Part shown: in pieces, positions 45,340-55,894 of the stretch | How the letters are laid out: every line of letters begins with the position of its first letter | How positions within the stretch are numbered: position 1 is the stretch's first letter | From: Myxocyprinus asiaticus | Taxonomy: Eukaryota; Chordata; Actinopteri; Cypriniformes; Catostomidae | Length of the DNA: 64,000 bases | Direction: 5' to 3' | NCBI RefSeq assembly: GCF_019703515.2 | Contig: NC_059374.1 | Coordinates: 16,437,095-16,501,094, forward strand | Notes under the pieces: model-generated | What the model was told of the DNA's origin: nothing | Seen by the model: only the letters and a program-made list of their open reading frames with translations | The model's database searches: none | Translations under genes and position numbers: made by a program

Positions 45340-45860
45340 GTCCTACCAGGATGACCTGCTCCTCGACTGAATCGACTCCAAATCAGCTGAACCACCTGGG
45401 GGTGGAATCTCCACTTTCCCCTGAGCATAACCTGTCGTGACAGCGCATCCAGTGCGGTGTTGCGGTCGACCGGGATGTGAGTGGCTCACAGGGACTTGAG
45501 GTGCTGCTGACTCCAGAGGAGGAGATGGCGGGTGAGTTGTGACATGCAACGGGAGTGTAAGCCACCTTGGTCGTTGATGTATGCCACCGTTGCCATGTTG
45601 TCTGTCTGAACCAACACATGCTTGCCCTGGATCAACGGTCAAAGCCTCCGCACAGTGAGCAGTACTGCCAACAACTCGAGGCAGTTGATGTGCCAACGTA
45701 GCCGCGGGCCAGTCCAGGAGCCGGCAGCTGCATGCCCATTGCATACGGTGCCCCAGCCCGTCTTGGAGGCATCCATCATAACCACGACGCACCTGGAGAC
45801 CTATTCTAGGGGAACCCCTGCCCGTAGAAATGTCAGGTCGGTCCAAGGGTTGAAGAGGCG
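45340..45860 (-). pseudogene. DIRS RNase H, copy 2, frameshifted
   Basis: Minus-strand text near 45760-45790 encodes the RNase H entry motif (DASKTGWG), and 45590-45630 the downstream WTDN-like region in altered form. Towards 45400 the 'WRFHPQVVQLIWSRF' linker follows. The long frame at 45343-46230 crosses this region in the wrong frame, so most of its residues are not the ancestral protein. Confidence 0.65.
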
Positions 45861-45920
45861 GCGACAGATCGGCATGACGACCACGCAATGTGTCCCACGG
45901 TGCCATGCCCATCTCGGGAC

Positions 45921-47252
45921 TCAAGTCTGAAGAGAGTGCTGAAGTGGTCTCATATGCATCAACCCCAGCGGTGTGGCCACCGCTGAGGATGCCATATGCC
46001 CCAGGAGCCTCTGAAAGTGTTTCAGTGGAACCGCTGTCTTCTGCCTGAACGCCTTCAGACAGTTCAGCACTGACTGTGCATACTCGTTTGTTAGGTGCGC
46101 CGTCATCATTGGAGTCCAACTCCAAGCCGAGAAAAGAGATGCTCTGAACCGGGGAGAGCTTGCTCTTTTCCAAGTTGACCTGAAGCCCAGCCAGCTGAGG
46201 TGCCTGAGCACCAGGTCCCAATGTGAGCACAGCAACTCACGAGAGTGAGCTAGGATTAGCCAGTCATCGAGATGGTTGAGTATGTGAATGCCCACTTCCT
46301 TTAGCGGGGCAAGGGCTGCCTCTGTGACCTTCGTGAAGATGCGAGGGGACAAGGACAGGCTGAAGGGGAGGATCTTGTACTGGTACACCCGACCCTCGAA
46401 AGCAAACCGCAGGAAGGGTCTGTGTCGAGGTAAAACCGAGACATGGAAGTACGCGTCCTTCGGGTCTACTGCCACGAACAAATCTTGATGCCGGGCGCTC
46501 GCTAGAATGCGTTTTTGTGTCAGCAACTTGAACGGGAGTCTGTGCAAAGCCCGGTTCAGTACTCGCAGGTCCAAGATTGGCCGCAACCCACCGCCTTTCT
46601 TCGGTACAATGAAGTAGGGGCTGCAAAACCCCTTCTTCATCTTGGCCGGAGGAACAGGCTCTATCGCACCCTTCCATAGAAGGGTAGCAATTTCCGCACA
46701 CAAGGTAGCGGCATTCTCACCCTTCACCAAGATGAAGCGGACACCGCAGAACCTGGGTGAATGCCTGGTGAACTGAATTGCATAGCCGAGTCGGAAGGTC
46801 CAGATCAGCCATCGCGACGGGTTGGAAAGCACGAGCCATGCGTCCGAGCTCCGGGCGAGGGGGACCAAGGGTACAATCTCATCAGACGTACCGGCGGGTG
46901 GGGCCTCACAGCGGGGTGGAGCCTGAGGCACCACATTGAGGGATATTGAGCCCCGTGGCCATGCTGAGTCAAGGGACATCGAAGCACTTACCTGGCTCCT
47001 GATAACCACCATAGGATTGATCGGGGAGGGGGGAGGAAGTATATCGTCCCTGCAGTCCGTTGGAACCATCCCGGTGTGGGCATACTTGTGCCACAGCTGG
47101 GCGTGCAGGGGTGGGGGGGGGCGCTGCTGGAGCGCCAAACCTGCCGAAATGGAATGGTGGATGGTGGTCGTGATGACGGCCATGCGCACCGGATATGTGT
47201 CCCAGGGAACAAGAAAACTGCTCTTTTGTTGAACTTTTGGATACCAAAGCAT
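45921..47252 (-). pseudogene. DIRS reverse transcriptase, 443-codon open frame
   Basis: This is the longest open frame in the window. It holds the RT fingers and palm: GFCSPYFIVPKKGGGLRPIL, DLRVLNRALHRLPFKLLT, motif A (VDPKDAYFHV, catalytic Asp) and motif C (HLDDWLILAHS, two catalytic Asp). After about residue 350 the ancestral frame shifts for roughly 100 bp (the 'NLEKSKLSPVQSISFLGLEL' block lies in the frame beginning at 46230) and then returns at QRLLGHMASSAVATPLGL. Catalytic residues are intact, but two indels disrupt the link to RNase H. RT copies element RNA to DNA. Confidence 0.85.
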
Positions 47253-47378
47253 CTTGGACGTGGCGAAATTAAATGAAAACGAAACAAAAGATTCTCCTCC
47301 CGGCCCTCCACCGGGGGATGGAGTGGTCTGTTCACCAGCTCCAGAGCAGCGGGTCTCCTCGTCCCTGGGTCGCCCGTC

Positions 47379-48747
47379 TCAGGGGCGCTTCGAAGCCTTT
47401 CTCGGGTTCTTGGCAGCTGGCCATGAGACGGGTGGCATCTGCTTCCTGTGGTGGGCTCCATGCCAGGGCCGGGCCTTGGGGGCAGGCTGCAGCGGAGCCT
47501 GTGCTGTTGCTGCAGGAGGACGCCCTTGGCGATGAGCAGATGGGGTGTGGGGTCTTGAGCCGCGCCAGGGCAGTATATGTTGAATGGCCTCAATCTGCTG
47601 TTTCACCGCTGAGAACTGCTGGGCAAAGTCCTCGATGTTGTCACCGAACAGGCCAACCTGGGAGATGGGGGCGTCAAGGAACCGTGCCTTGTCAGCCTCT
47701 CTCATCTCGCCCAGGTTGAGCCAAAGGTGGCGTTCCTGGACCACCAAGGTGGACATCGCCCACCCGAGAGACCACGCCATGACCATCGTTGCCCAGAGAG
47801 CGAGGTCGGTCGCCGAGCGCAGTTCCTGCATCAATCCCGGGTCGGAACTACCCTCGTGCAGTTCTTTCAGTGCCTTGGCTTGGTGTACCTGCAGGAGAGC
47901 CATGGCATGCAGGGCGGAGGCGGCTTGTCCAACGGCGCTATAGGCCTTAGACGTCAGAGACAACGTGAACCTACAGGCCCTGGACGGGAGCTTAAGACGC
48001 CCACGCCAGGTGGTGGCGCTCTGTGAGCACAAGTGCACCATGAGCGCCTTATCCACCTGGGGGATTCCCGAATAGCCCCTGGCCGCCCCACCATCGAGGG
48101 TAGTGAGGGCGGGGGAGCTGAGAGACCGGGAGCGGGTCATGAAAGGTGCCCTCCATGATCTTGTCAGCTCCTCATGCACCTCCAGAAAGGAACCGGGGCC
48201 GGCGCAGCCGTGAGTGGTGCTCCGAGCCAAGGAACCAATCATCGAGCCATGAGGGTTCAGGGGTGAGTGGAGGGTTCCACTCTAACCCGACGCTCGCAGC
48301 TGCCCGGGCAAGCATGTCGGCCAGAAGTCTCCGCATCAGACTGAACGAGCCTGCTCTCCGATGCTGCGCTCGAATCCTCATCGTCTTCCCGGGCCCCGAA
48401 TAAGAGATCGAACTCGCTCTGAGACGAGCCGGCGGTCTCATCCGAGAGCCCGACTGGGGCAAGCGAGCGTGCTGAGGAATGGGAGGTCTGGGGGGGATAC
48501 CCAGCGGAGGTGCTCCCACTGAGGTCCCCAAATCACCCCCAGTTCTAACCGCCGTGGCCTCATACCCATAGGTAGAAGGATCGAGGCAGGGAGCCGCTGG
48601 GGTGGCTTGCTTTCTTACGAAGGCAAGCCATGACCGCAACGATGTCTCCACGTGGGCAACACCCAGACATGTAAGACAACGATTGTGGCCGTCAGAAGCC
48701 AAGAGATAACGACCGCAACCAGGAATAACACACAAACGGAAAGGCAT
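47379..48747 (-). pseudogene. DIRS Gag-like ORF1, copy 2, one frameshift
   Basis: Two frames meet near 48200. The first (48172-48747, start ATG at 48747) has an N-terminal Cys/His cluster (CVIPGC, then CLTCLGVAH) typical of DIRS ORF1, followed by a Pro/Arg/Ser-rich stretch. The second (47379-48242) has the Gag-like helical part (QVDKALMVHLCSQ; GQAASALHAMALLQVHQAKA; ATDLALWATMVMAWSLGW; FLDAPISQVGLFGD). A stop just before 47379 separates it from the RT frame. ORF1 is thought to bind element RNA. Confidence 0.75.
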
Positions 48748-48999
48748 CTTTAAAAAGACGTTCTGTGTGTGCCGCTCTTTTAGTTAAAAAAATATACTCT
48801 TTTAGAATATACTCTTTTTGTTGTTTATTTGTTTCTGCCGAAGCACCCAGGGGCATTCTCTGCACTGCACCGGTGCAGAGGGGGAGAAGCCACTGAAATG
48901 CGGTGTAAGAATCCAGCAAAGGAGGTGAACGAAAATAGCAGAGAAATCAGCTCAATGAATAAAACCGCTCGGCTCCGAAGAGAAAATCTGAATGAGTGG

Positions 49000-49161
49000 T
49001 TGCATACCAGCTCCTTTTATACCCATATGTCCGGGGGAGTGGCATGCAAATTCCACTCACCAATTGCCTTTTTTCAAAGATCAGAGGTGTTTGGAGCTCC
49101 CAAGAGTGACCCCTAGTGTCACTACATCGACACAACGTCGAGTGAGTGACAGATAGGGTAC
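49000..49161. repeat. DIRS copy 2 right inverted terminal repeat (5' end)
   Basis: Inverse of 43150-43320. It contains TTTTATACCC at 49015-49024, which is the TATA box (GGTATAAAA) on the coding strand, and so the probable promoter of the element. It ends GACAGATAGGGTAC. Confidence 0.85.
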
Positions 49162-49761
49162 GCATATTATCAGGGACACATGAACATAATGGAGCCTAAT
49201 TATACATGGGTTCCTTAACAGCAACTAGTCAACTAATAGCTCAGAATACACACTGTCTAGTCAATTATGAAAATTAGTAGTTTTACACATCCCTAACATT
49301 TACTTGCCAATTCTATATTACAGAGTAAAACAAAATTGTCATGTCACGCACAACTGTTCTTCAATAAACATTTCTTTGTAAGAAAAAAGGGTTTAACGTA
49401 GCTAAATACGGTATATCATATTATCAAATCGCAATACTTACAGAATCGCAATACATCACATGTATCTTATCGGCAGCTAAATATCTTTGTTATAACAAAT
49501 CAGTAGGTCTGTGGCAATTCCCAGAATCTTCTTACAGAAGAAAAGTTAGCCATACGTGTCTATGTACTGTAGCTACTTAGGTATATATTTGTTAGAAATC
49601 CTTATAAATAGGGTCCAAAATTAACACTCGACATGCGCCAAATGCCAGAAAAAATCTTTAGCAAGTAAACTAAAACTGAAATATTCACCAGTTGGCCTTT
49701 AACATAATAAGCATCTACATTATTACATGCTTTACACTGAACAGTGAGATCAAAAATCATC
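49162..49761. other. AT-rich spacer between DIRS copies 2 and 3
   Basis: At about 49220-49290 'gtagttttacacatcccta' resembles a hAT-type end. Nothing else recognised. Confidence 0.45.
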
Positions 49762-49999
49762 TGGGTTACTGGTGTAACCCCTGTTCCCTGATGGAGGAAT
49801 GAGACATTGTGTCAATGTAGTGACACTAGGGGTTCGATCTTGAGAGCCCCAATCACCTTTGCTTAAAATAGAAAAGACCAATGAGAATTGGCGAGTGGAA
49901 TTTAAATCACTCATTCAGATTTATGCTGAGTAGCCGATAGAGAGTCCCGGTCATGTCAGCGGCCGGATTAGCGCCATGACAGGTGGAACACAACATCTC

Positions 50000-50080
50000 G
50001 TTCCCTCCATCAGGGAACAGGGGTTACACCAGTAACCCCGACGTTGTGTCGATGTAGTGACTAGGGCTTCCTATAGTAAA
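50000..50080. repeat. DIRS copy 3 internal complementary region, shortened
   Basis: GTTACACCAGTAACCCC (inverse of the left end) is followed at once by GACGTTGTGTCGATGTAGTG. The 'ccctgtctgtcactcagact' segment expected from the right end is missing. Confidence 0.7.
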
Positions 50081-50859
50081 CACCACAGGCACTGAACTGT
50101 GTCATGAGGTATGGAAGAGTGGACATGGGCAAGCTTCTGCATGCCTCGCAGCGAGCGCTCGACCACATCGTGACCTTCCAGCGAGTTTAGGTAAGGCATC
50201 TCCCTAGTCCAGTTAAGGGGGGAGGAGACACTTACCCAAGGAGGCTACAGCGGTGCCCTTTCCTGATATTTGCTGTTAAGCTATTTCCCGCTGAGCACCT
50301 TCTAGAATAACACTGGGAAGTGCTCTTCCCTCTCCAGGAGGGAGGGCACTACGGAGACCACATCCTACCGGAGTGAGGTTAACATGTGGAGAATACCTTA
50401 CATGGACTTACCAATGGGGAAGTTTGCATATGGAATGATACCACTAGGAGGACCCTATCTACAGAAAGGGTACACAGCAACAGTGGCTGAAGCAGAGTGA
50501 GGCTCTGATGAGGGGAAACGCAGCGTTCACCAGAGGGGAAACCGAACAGTGGAAATGCATCACACGGGATTACCCAGAGGGGAATCACCACATATGGAGC
50601 ACTGAGCCCAAGTACACGGGCTCACCTGAAAAGGGCATACCACGAGTACTGGGCCTTGTGGTGTCACTCCTCCGCCTAGTTCGTCACCAAACAGTGCCTA
50701 AGATTTCAGGGTTCCAGGGTTCACTAGTTATGGGGAACTGTTGTGGACAAAACAATGCACATTATCACCTTGAAAAAGGGGAAAGGCGTAATGCAAGCGG
50801 TACACCCAACTGGCTGCCCGGCCTACCTGTTACCTTGTAACACTCAGGTCGAAGCCAGT

Positions 50860-51407
50860 TCTATGCGTACTTTATAAAACCTCGCAAAGGTATTGGGTCA
50901 AACCGCAGCTCTGAATATGTCTGCTAGAGAGGCCCCCCTTGCCAGTGCCCAGGAGGACACAACACCTCTAGTGGAGTGCGCCTGAACTCCCAAGGGGCAC
51001 GGCAGGTCTTATGACTGGTAAGCCAAGGAAGTGGCATCCACAATCCAATGGGCTAGCCTCTGTTTGGAAACAGCTTTCCCCTTCTGCTGCCCTCCAAAGC
51101 AGACAAAGAGCTGCTCCGAGCATCTGAAGCTTTGTGTGCGGACCAGATAGATGCACAGAGCGTGAACTGGACACAGCAACGACAAGGCGGAGTCATACTC
51201 CTCTGAAGGGAGTGCTTGCAGCTTCATCACCTGGTCTCGAAAGGGAGTGGTGGGAACTTTGGGCATGTAACCGGGTCGGGGTCTTAAGTTCACATGAGAG
51301 TGTGCCGGCCCAAACTCAAGGCATTTGCTGGTGACAGAGAGCGCCTGTAGGTCCCCCACCCTCTTGATGGAAGTGAGCACCACCAAGAGGGCCATCTTCA
51401 GTGACAA
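50860..51407 (-). pseudogene. DIRS tyrosine recombinase fragment, copy 3
   Basis: The open frame 51009-51407 has SIKRVGDLQALSV (catalytic Arg) and the FVCFGGQQKGKAVSKQR block. Beyond its end, minus-strand text at about 50862-50890 still reads as the region around the nucleophile, with the Tyr codon near 50874. The His-x-x-Arg box between them (about 50985) is degraded. The N-terminal domain is absent because of the internal deletion. Confidence 0.7.
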
Positions 51408-51435
51408 AGTGCTGAGCTCGGACTGCTCCAGGGGC

Positions 51436-51823
51436 TCAAAGGGGGCGGGAGCTCAGAAGATTTGTCAGCTTCTGACAGCAGAAGCCCACCCTCCAATGAT
51501 GTGACCGATAACTCATCCTCATCAGGAGCCCCGGACGAGACATTAAATAGCTCTTCCGGGTAGAACGAGCATGCTTGGGGATGGGAGGTCCGCTAGGGTT
51601 GAGCCAGCGGAAATGCTCCCATGTCCACATCCAGATCGCCCACGGCGCTCGCCGACCTGGTCGCCTGAGTATCAGCCCAGGACAGACCAGGCTGGGAAGC
51701 AGCCGCGGTGGCTCCCTGCTTCACGAAGAAGGAGGTGAGCCGCGACCGCAACATTCTTATGTGCATGTTCTCGCAATGGGAGAGATAACAGGCACATCCA
51801 GTAGCACAAAGGCGAAAGGCCAT
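51436..51823 (-). pseudogene. DIRS Gag N-terminal fragment, copy 3
   Basis: The frame 51593-51823 starts MAFRLCATGCACYL and matches the start of Gag in copy 2 (MPFRLCVIPGC). It lacks the second half of the Cys/His cluster in good form. The remainder is Pro/Ser-rich and stops at the internal deletion junction. Confidence 0.6.
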
Positions 51824-52229
51824 CTTTAAAAATACGCCAATCGTTTGTGCGAGCTCTTTTAGAAGAAAATATACTCTTTAGAATATACTTCTTTAGCACC
51901 TGCAGACTCGGCCGCCGAAGTGCCCAGGGGAAGCACAACACTCAACCGTGTGAGGGTGACCACTGATATGCTGCATAAATCCAGCAGCGTAAGCGTTGGT
52001 GACAGGGACGAACACACATGCGTTCGACTCCGAAGAAAAAAAATTAATGAGTGATGCACGCCATCTCCTTTTATACCCGTATGTCCAGGGCAGAGAGTGG
52101 CATGCAAATTCCACTTGCCAATTCTCATTGGCCTTTTCTATTTTAAGCAAAGCTGATTGGGGATCTCAAGATCAAACCCCTAGTGTCACTACATTGACAC
52201 AACGTCGAGTCTGAGTGACAGACAGGGAA

Positions 52230-52851
52230 ATTCCTGTTGATTTTGAACAAATCAAATCAATTTGTCTGTTCACATCTGCCACTACTCGAGTATCTATAAA
52301 CATCTTTTTTCCTCAGTGAACATTTTACATCTAGATGTTTATCTATGATACCTAAACATTTTTTTTCTCCAGAACTACATGAGAAATATACATGTGGAAT
52401 ATTACTAACATTAAACTATCAAAAGTATATGTGAGGAACAAAATCATGACAGTGCATTTTATTTTTTTCTAAAAAGATGAAGGGGAAAAAAAAAACAGCT
52501 AAATGATTCCACTGTCATAGGGACAAAAATGCATCTGCTAAATTCATCTTCATTGCTTGTAAGATTTTTTTCTATAAATATTATAATTATGTAATTATAA
52601 TTATAACCCTGTATAAATGTCAGTTAGCAGTAATGCCTCAGGATAGACTGAACAACCTGGCACTCCTTTCATTTCAAAGATATTATGGTGACTTTGCCAA
52701 CAATAATTTATTTTGTCATTAGACTTTCCTTCTTTTCTTTTTTTTGTACATATGTATTGATCAATTCAAAGAATATTTGTGTTTGAAAATAAAAAAGATA
52801 TAAATTACTTATAAATAATATATTACTGTTAAATATCTGTAACAAAATTTG
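52230..52851. other. AT-rich anonymous DNA
   Basis: No gene or repeat family recognised. Confidence 0.45.
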
Positions 52852-53136
52852 TGTCTTATGGAAGGAGGAAGTGGGACTCAGGGACGGTCAACTCAAAAGG
52901 TGTATTTATTTTACAACTCAATAACTCGCTTTTCAGTATAACATGAAACACCACCGTCTCTGTGTGCAGGTGTCTTGCACTCTCTCCTTTGTCTCTGGCA
53001 TGGTCCCTCCTTATATCGCTCTCCCCAGTGCTTACTGCAATCAGAAACAGGTGTTAGACATTATAGCACTCAGGTGTGTACCCTTACCGCTTTCTCTCTC
53101 TCCGGATGAATGCTCGACCACACCCCCACCGCCACA
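52852..53136 (-). repeat. Gypsy A LTR
   Basis: On the minus strand it starts TGTGGCGGTGGGGGTG and ends CTTCCTCCTTCCATAAGACA. It contains GCGATATAAGGAGG (TATA-like, about 53015-53030) and AAAATAAATACACC (polyadenylation-like, about 52900-52915). Confidence 0.75.
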
Positions 53137-53153
53137 TACCCCCACTGCTCGAC

Positions 53154-53403
53154 TCAGGCCGGGGAGTCATCCGGCCTGCCCACTACTCCCCCCCTCCCAT
53201 TTCTAGAGAGGAAGTCCATGACAACCATCTGCGTCCCCTGCCTGTGGACCACCTCGAACTTAAATGGCTGAAGAGCCAGATACCACCGGGTGATCTGCGC
53301 ATTGGCATCTTTCATGCAGTGGAGCCATTGGAGTGGGGCATGATCTGAACAGAGGGTGAAGGTATGCCCCAACAGGTAGTACCAGAGAGTGAAGACGGCC
53401 CAC
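53154..53403 (-). pseudogene. Gypsy A RNase H C-terminal fragment
   Basis: The 72-codon frame contains FTLCSDHAPLQWLHCMKD, ITRWYLALQPFKFEVVHR and MDFLSRN, the end of a Ty3/Gypsy RNase H domain. Upstream text (KWAVFTLWYYL) is readable to about 53403, where similarity ends near the insertion of Gypsy B. Confidence 0.8.
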
Positions 53404-53418
53404 TTCTGTGTTCCTCAT

Positions 53419-53456
53419 TGTCACCTAAATGAGGACAGACACAGAGGATGAGTGCA
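53419..53456 (-). repeat. Gypsy B 3' LTR remnant
   Basis: TGTCACCTAAATGAGGACAG with 'acagaggatgagtgcaaa' matches 57146-57185. The rest of the LTR and the end of integrase were lost in one deletion that kept the terminus and the target duplication. Confidence 0.8.
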
Positions 53457-53459
53457 AAG

Positions 53460-54241
53460 TCAGAGTCTGATGTCCCAGGTGGAGAGCCACACCGTGGACC
53501 TTCTGGCGGTGGATAGCTCGCTGCAGGTGGATTTGAGCGGCATCCCAGATTTTTTCACAGTCCCTAAATCAGTGATCCACTGCCGGGACATTGAGGGTTA
53601 TCCAGACCATGGAAATAATGGGGCTGGAAGTTCAGGATACTCTGAAAGGATGTGAGATTGGTGGAAGGATGATTTGGCACAAGGTAGGTAATGGCTCCAC
53701 TCATGTTGGTTGGTGTGGCAGTATGTTCTCAGGAACCTACCAATCTCCTGGATTTTCCTCTCTGTCTGCCCATTAGTCTTAGAATGGTAGCCCAAGGAGA
53801 GACTGATGGATACCCCTAGGAGACTGAAGAAGGCCTTCCAAACATGGGATGTGAATTGTGGGCCTCGGTCTGATACGATATCATCTGGGAGGCCAAAGTT
53901 CTGGAAGACATTGAAAAGTGCCTCTGCTGTCTCGTAGGCTGTGGGTAATCCCTTGAGTGGAATTAAGTGACAAGCCTTAGAGAATCGGTCCACAGCCACC
54001 AAAACACATGTATGACCCATGGAGGGAGGAAGGTCAGTGATGAAATCAACTCCTAGGTGAGACTATGGTCTTGGGGTATTGGCAGAGGTAGTAACTTGCC
54101 AGCTTGGAGGTGACAAAGAACTTTGGACATTGCACAGTCTGGGCAGGAATGAACATAACGGGTGATATTCTGTGAAATTCTGGGACACCAGTATCGGTTC
54201 TGAACTAGCGCAAGCATCTGGGAGATTTTTGGATGTTCCAA
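53460..54241 (-). pseudogene. Gypsy B integrase
   Basis: The zinc-binding N-terminal region lies at 54053-54241 (RYVHSCPDCAMSK with the Cys pair). The catalytic core is at 53598-54020: [17 protein letters not shown] (first Asp), [16 protein letters not shown] (second Asp) and [12 protein letters not shown] (Glu). So all three acidic residues are present. Near 53560 another frame encodes the C-terminal 'VDHWF' block and then breaks off at the 3' LTR remnant. A stop or frame change separates the zinc and core regions. The enzyme would insert the cDNA into the genome. Confidence 0.85.
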
Positions 54242-54369
54242 TCCAGGAGAAGAGTGGAGCCTGTCTAGGGGTTCAGGAGGAGAAGATACCTTGGAGGAAG
54301 GATGGGTTCAGGAGGAGAAGATACCTGGTCTTATGAGTGAAGTCGTGAAAGGGTGTCAGCCTCAATTTT

Positions 54370-54776
54370 CTTGGTCCCAGGTCAGTATGTCATAGAAAAT
54401 TAGAATCGGGTGAAAAATAGAGCCCACCGTGCCTGTCGTGGGTTCAGCCTCTTTGCTGACTGGAGGTATTCTAAGTTGCGATGATTTGTAATAACTTAGA
54501 ACGGGAAGCGAGCCCCCTCAAGCCAGTGGCTCCATTCCTCTAATGCCATATTGATGGCTAGTAATGCCCTGTTCTCAATGGCATAGTTTTGTTCAGCTGA
54601 CGACTGCTTCTTGGCGAAGACGGCACAGGGATATAGTTTGGAATGTTTTCCCCGACCCCGGTGGTGGATGCGTCTACTTCAAATATGAAGGTTAGTTCAG
54701 GGTTAGGATGTTTAAGGATTGGTGCAGTGGTGAAATCGGTCTTGAGCCATTGGAAAGCTGTTGTTGCTTCAGTAGA
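54370..54776 (-). pseudogene. Gypsy B RNase H
   Basis: Minus-strand text near 54510-54640 reads as [20 protein letters not shown] and [14 protein letters not shown], then a stop. The next block ([20 protein letters not shown]) continues to about 54420. These are standard Gypsy RNase H motifs, with the catalytic Glu region recognisable. It is too interrupted to form one open frame. Confidence 0.75.
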
Positions 54777-55806
54777 CTAGGCAAGAGATTTGGGTGAGTT
54801 TTTTAGTAGGTTGGTGAGAGAGGCGACTAACGTGCTGAAGTTCCTGATAAAGTGACGATAAAAGTTGGCGAATCCCAAGAACCTCTGCAACTCCTTCATT
54901 GTAGATGTTTGTGACCAAGTGGTGATGGCCTGTACCTTGGCAGAATCCATCTGGATGCCTTTTGGCCGATTACACATCGCAGGAATTGGATGGAGTTCTG
55001 ATGAAATTGACACTTTTCCACTTTGAGGTACAGGTGATGTTCATGGAGGCACTGCAGCACCAGTTTTACATGATGGATGTACTCTTGGAGGTTGGAAAAA
55101 TAGATGAGAATGTTATCGATGTAAATGATGACAAACCGGTTGAGATAGTCACGGAAGACTTTGTTCATGTAAGACTGGAGGGGCCATTGACCCAATCATA
55201 TGGCATCACACAATACTCATAAAGACAACTTGAGGTGATGAAAGCGGTCTTCCATTCATCAACTTCTCGAATGCAAATGAGGTTATATGTGCTCCGTAGG
55301 TCCAGTTTGGTAAAGATATTGGCCCCTCTCAGAAGTTCAAGAGTGGATAGAACCAGTGGTAATGGGTATTTGAACTTGAGTGTGATGTCGTTGCAAGATA
55401 TTCGATACATGGACATAACCCTCCATCATTCTTGGCCATGAAGAAAGGAGGCAATGGGAGAAGTAGATGGACAGATATAACCTTGACTGAGGGCTTGGTC
55501 GACATACTCTTCTATGGCTTGTTGTTCAGAAAATGACAATGAGTAAACTCGACCTCGAGGTAGAGAAGCACCAGGAAGCAGATCTATGGCGCAGTCCCAG
55601 TTGGGAAGCTTTTTAGGGACTAAAAACATCATGGAACTCCTCATACTCGGGCAAGATAGGCATGTTTTGAGCAATAGCAGGGCTTTCAATGGTTGTAATA
55701 TTACATGGGAGAGATGGACAATGAATGGTGGGGTTCTCTTTAGTGGTGGCTGGAGATTGCAGAAGAGACTTAAGGTAACACTGAACGCTCCAGGTGCATG
55801 CATCAT
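54777..55806 (-). pseudogene. Gypsy B reverse transcriptase
   Basis: Three frames make up the domain. 55426-55806 carries the approach region ([20 protein letters not shown]). 55165-55416 carries motif A ([17 protein letters not shown], with the catalytic Asp). 54896-55195 carries motif C, which reads IYIDNILIYF instead of the usual Tyr-x-Asp-Asp; the second catalytic Asp is Asn. 54777-55013 holds the thumb ([20 protein letters not shown]). At least two frame changes are present. It would copy element RNA to cDNA if intact. Confidence 0.85.
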
Positions 55807-55894
55807 GGTTGGTCCATGATAAGACGGGGTTATGATGCACCAGCCATATATCCTATATCCAAGGTGGAATCATCAAGTATTAGTAATGTTAATG

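Larger units (their letters stand above)
43105..49161 (-). mobile_element. DIRS1-type retrotransposon, copy 2, near full length
   Basis: It spans about 6.06 kb, close to the expected size of fish DIRS1 elements. Reading the minus strand from 49161: 5' terminal repeat, Gag region (47379-48747), RT/RNase H (45340-47252), tyrosine recombinase (44240-45192), internal complementary region (43380-43480) and 3' terminal repeat. No target-site duplication is expected or seen, as DIRS elements insert by recombination. Frameshifts occur in Gag, RT/RNase H and recombinase, and the tyrosine nucleophile segment is deleted, so the copy is dead though its layout is complete. Confidence 0.9.
49762..52229 (-). 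mobile_element. DIRS1-type copy 3, internally deleted mini-element
   Basis: Both inverted terminal repeats are kept (left from about GGGTTACTGGTGTAACC; right to about GAGTGACAGACAGGG), with an internal complementary region at about 50000-50075. The interior jumps from recombinase (to about 51440) straight to the start of Gag (from about 51450), deleting RT, RNase H and most of Gag, about 3.5 kb compared with copy 2. The terminal sequences differ from copies 1 and 2, indicating another subfamily. The internal complementary region lacks about 20 bases of the right-end complement. Confidence 0.85.
52852..53403 (-). mobile_element. 3' end of a Gypsy-type element (Gypsy A)
   Basis: Read on the minus strand: RNase H fragment (53154-53403), a G-rich primer tract (about 53188-53199) and an LTR (52852-53136) with TG...CA ends. 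Nothing upstream of RNase H remains. No integrase is found between RNase H and the LTR. That could be a deletion or the natural order of a non-standard element; I cannot tell. Confidence 0.7.

Noticed and set aside
45343..46230. 295-codon protein on the minus strand
   Set aside because: Most of it crosses the DIRS RT/RNase H region in the wrong frame; only a short stretch matches the RT.
47254..47943. Several plus-strand frames of 90-150 codons
   Set aside because: Antisense shadows of the GC-rich DIRS Gag region.
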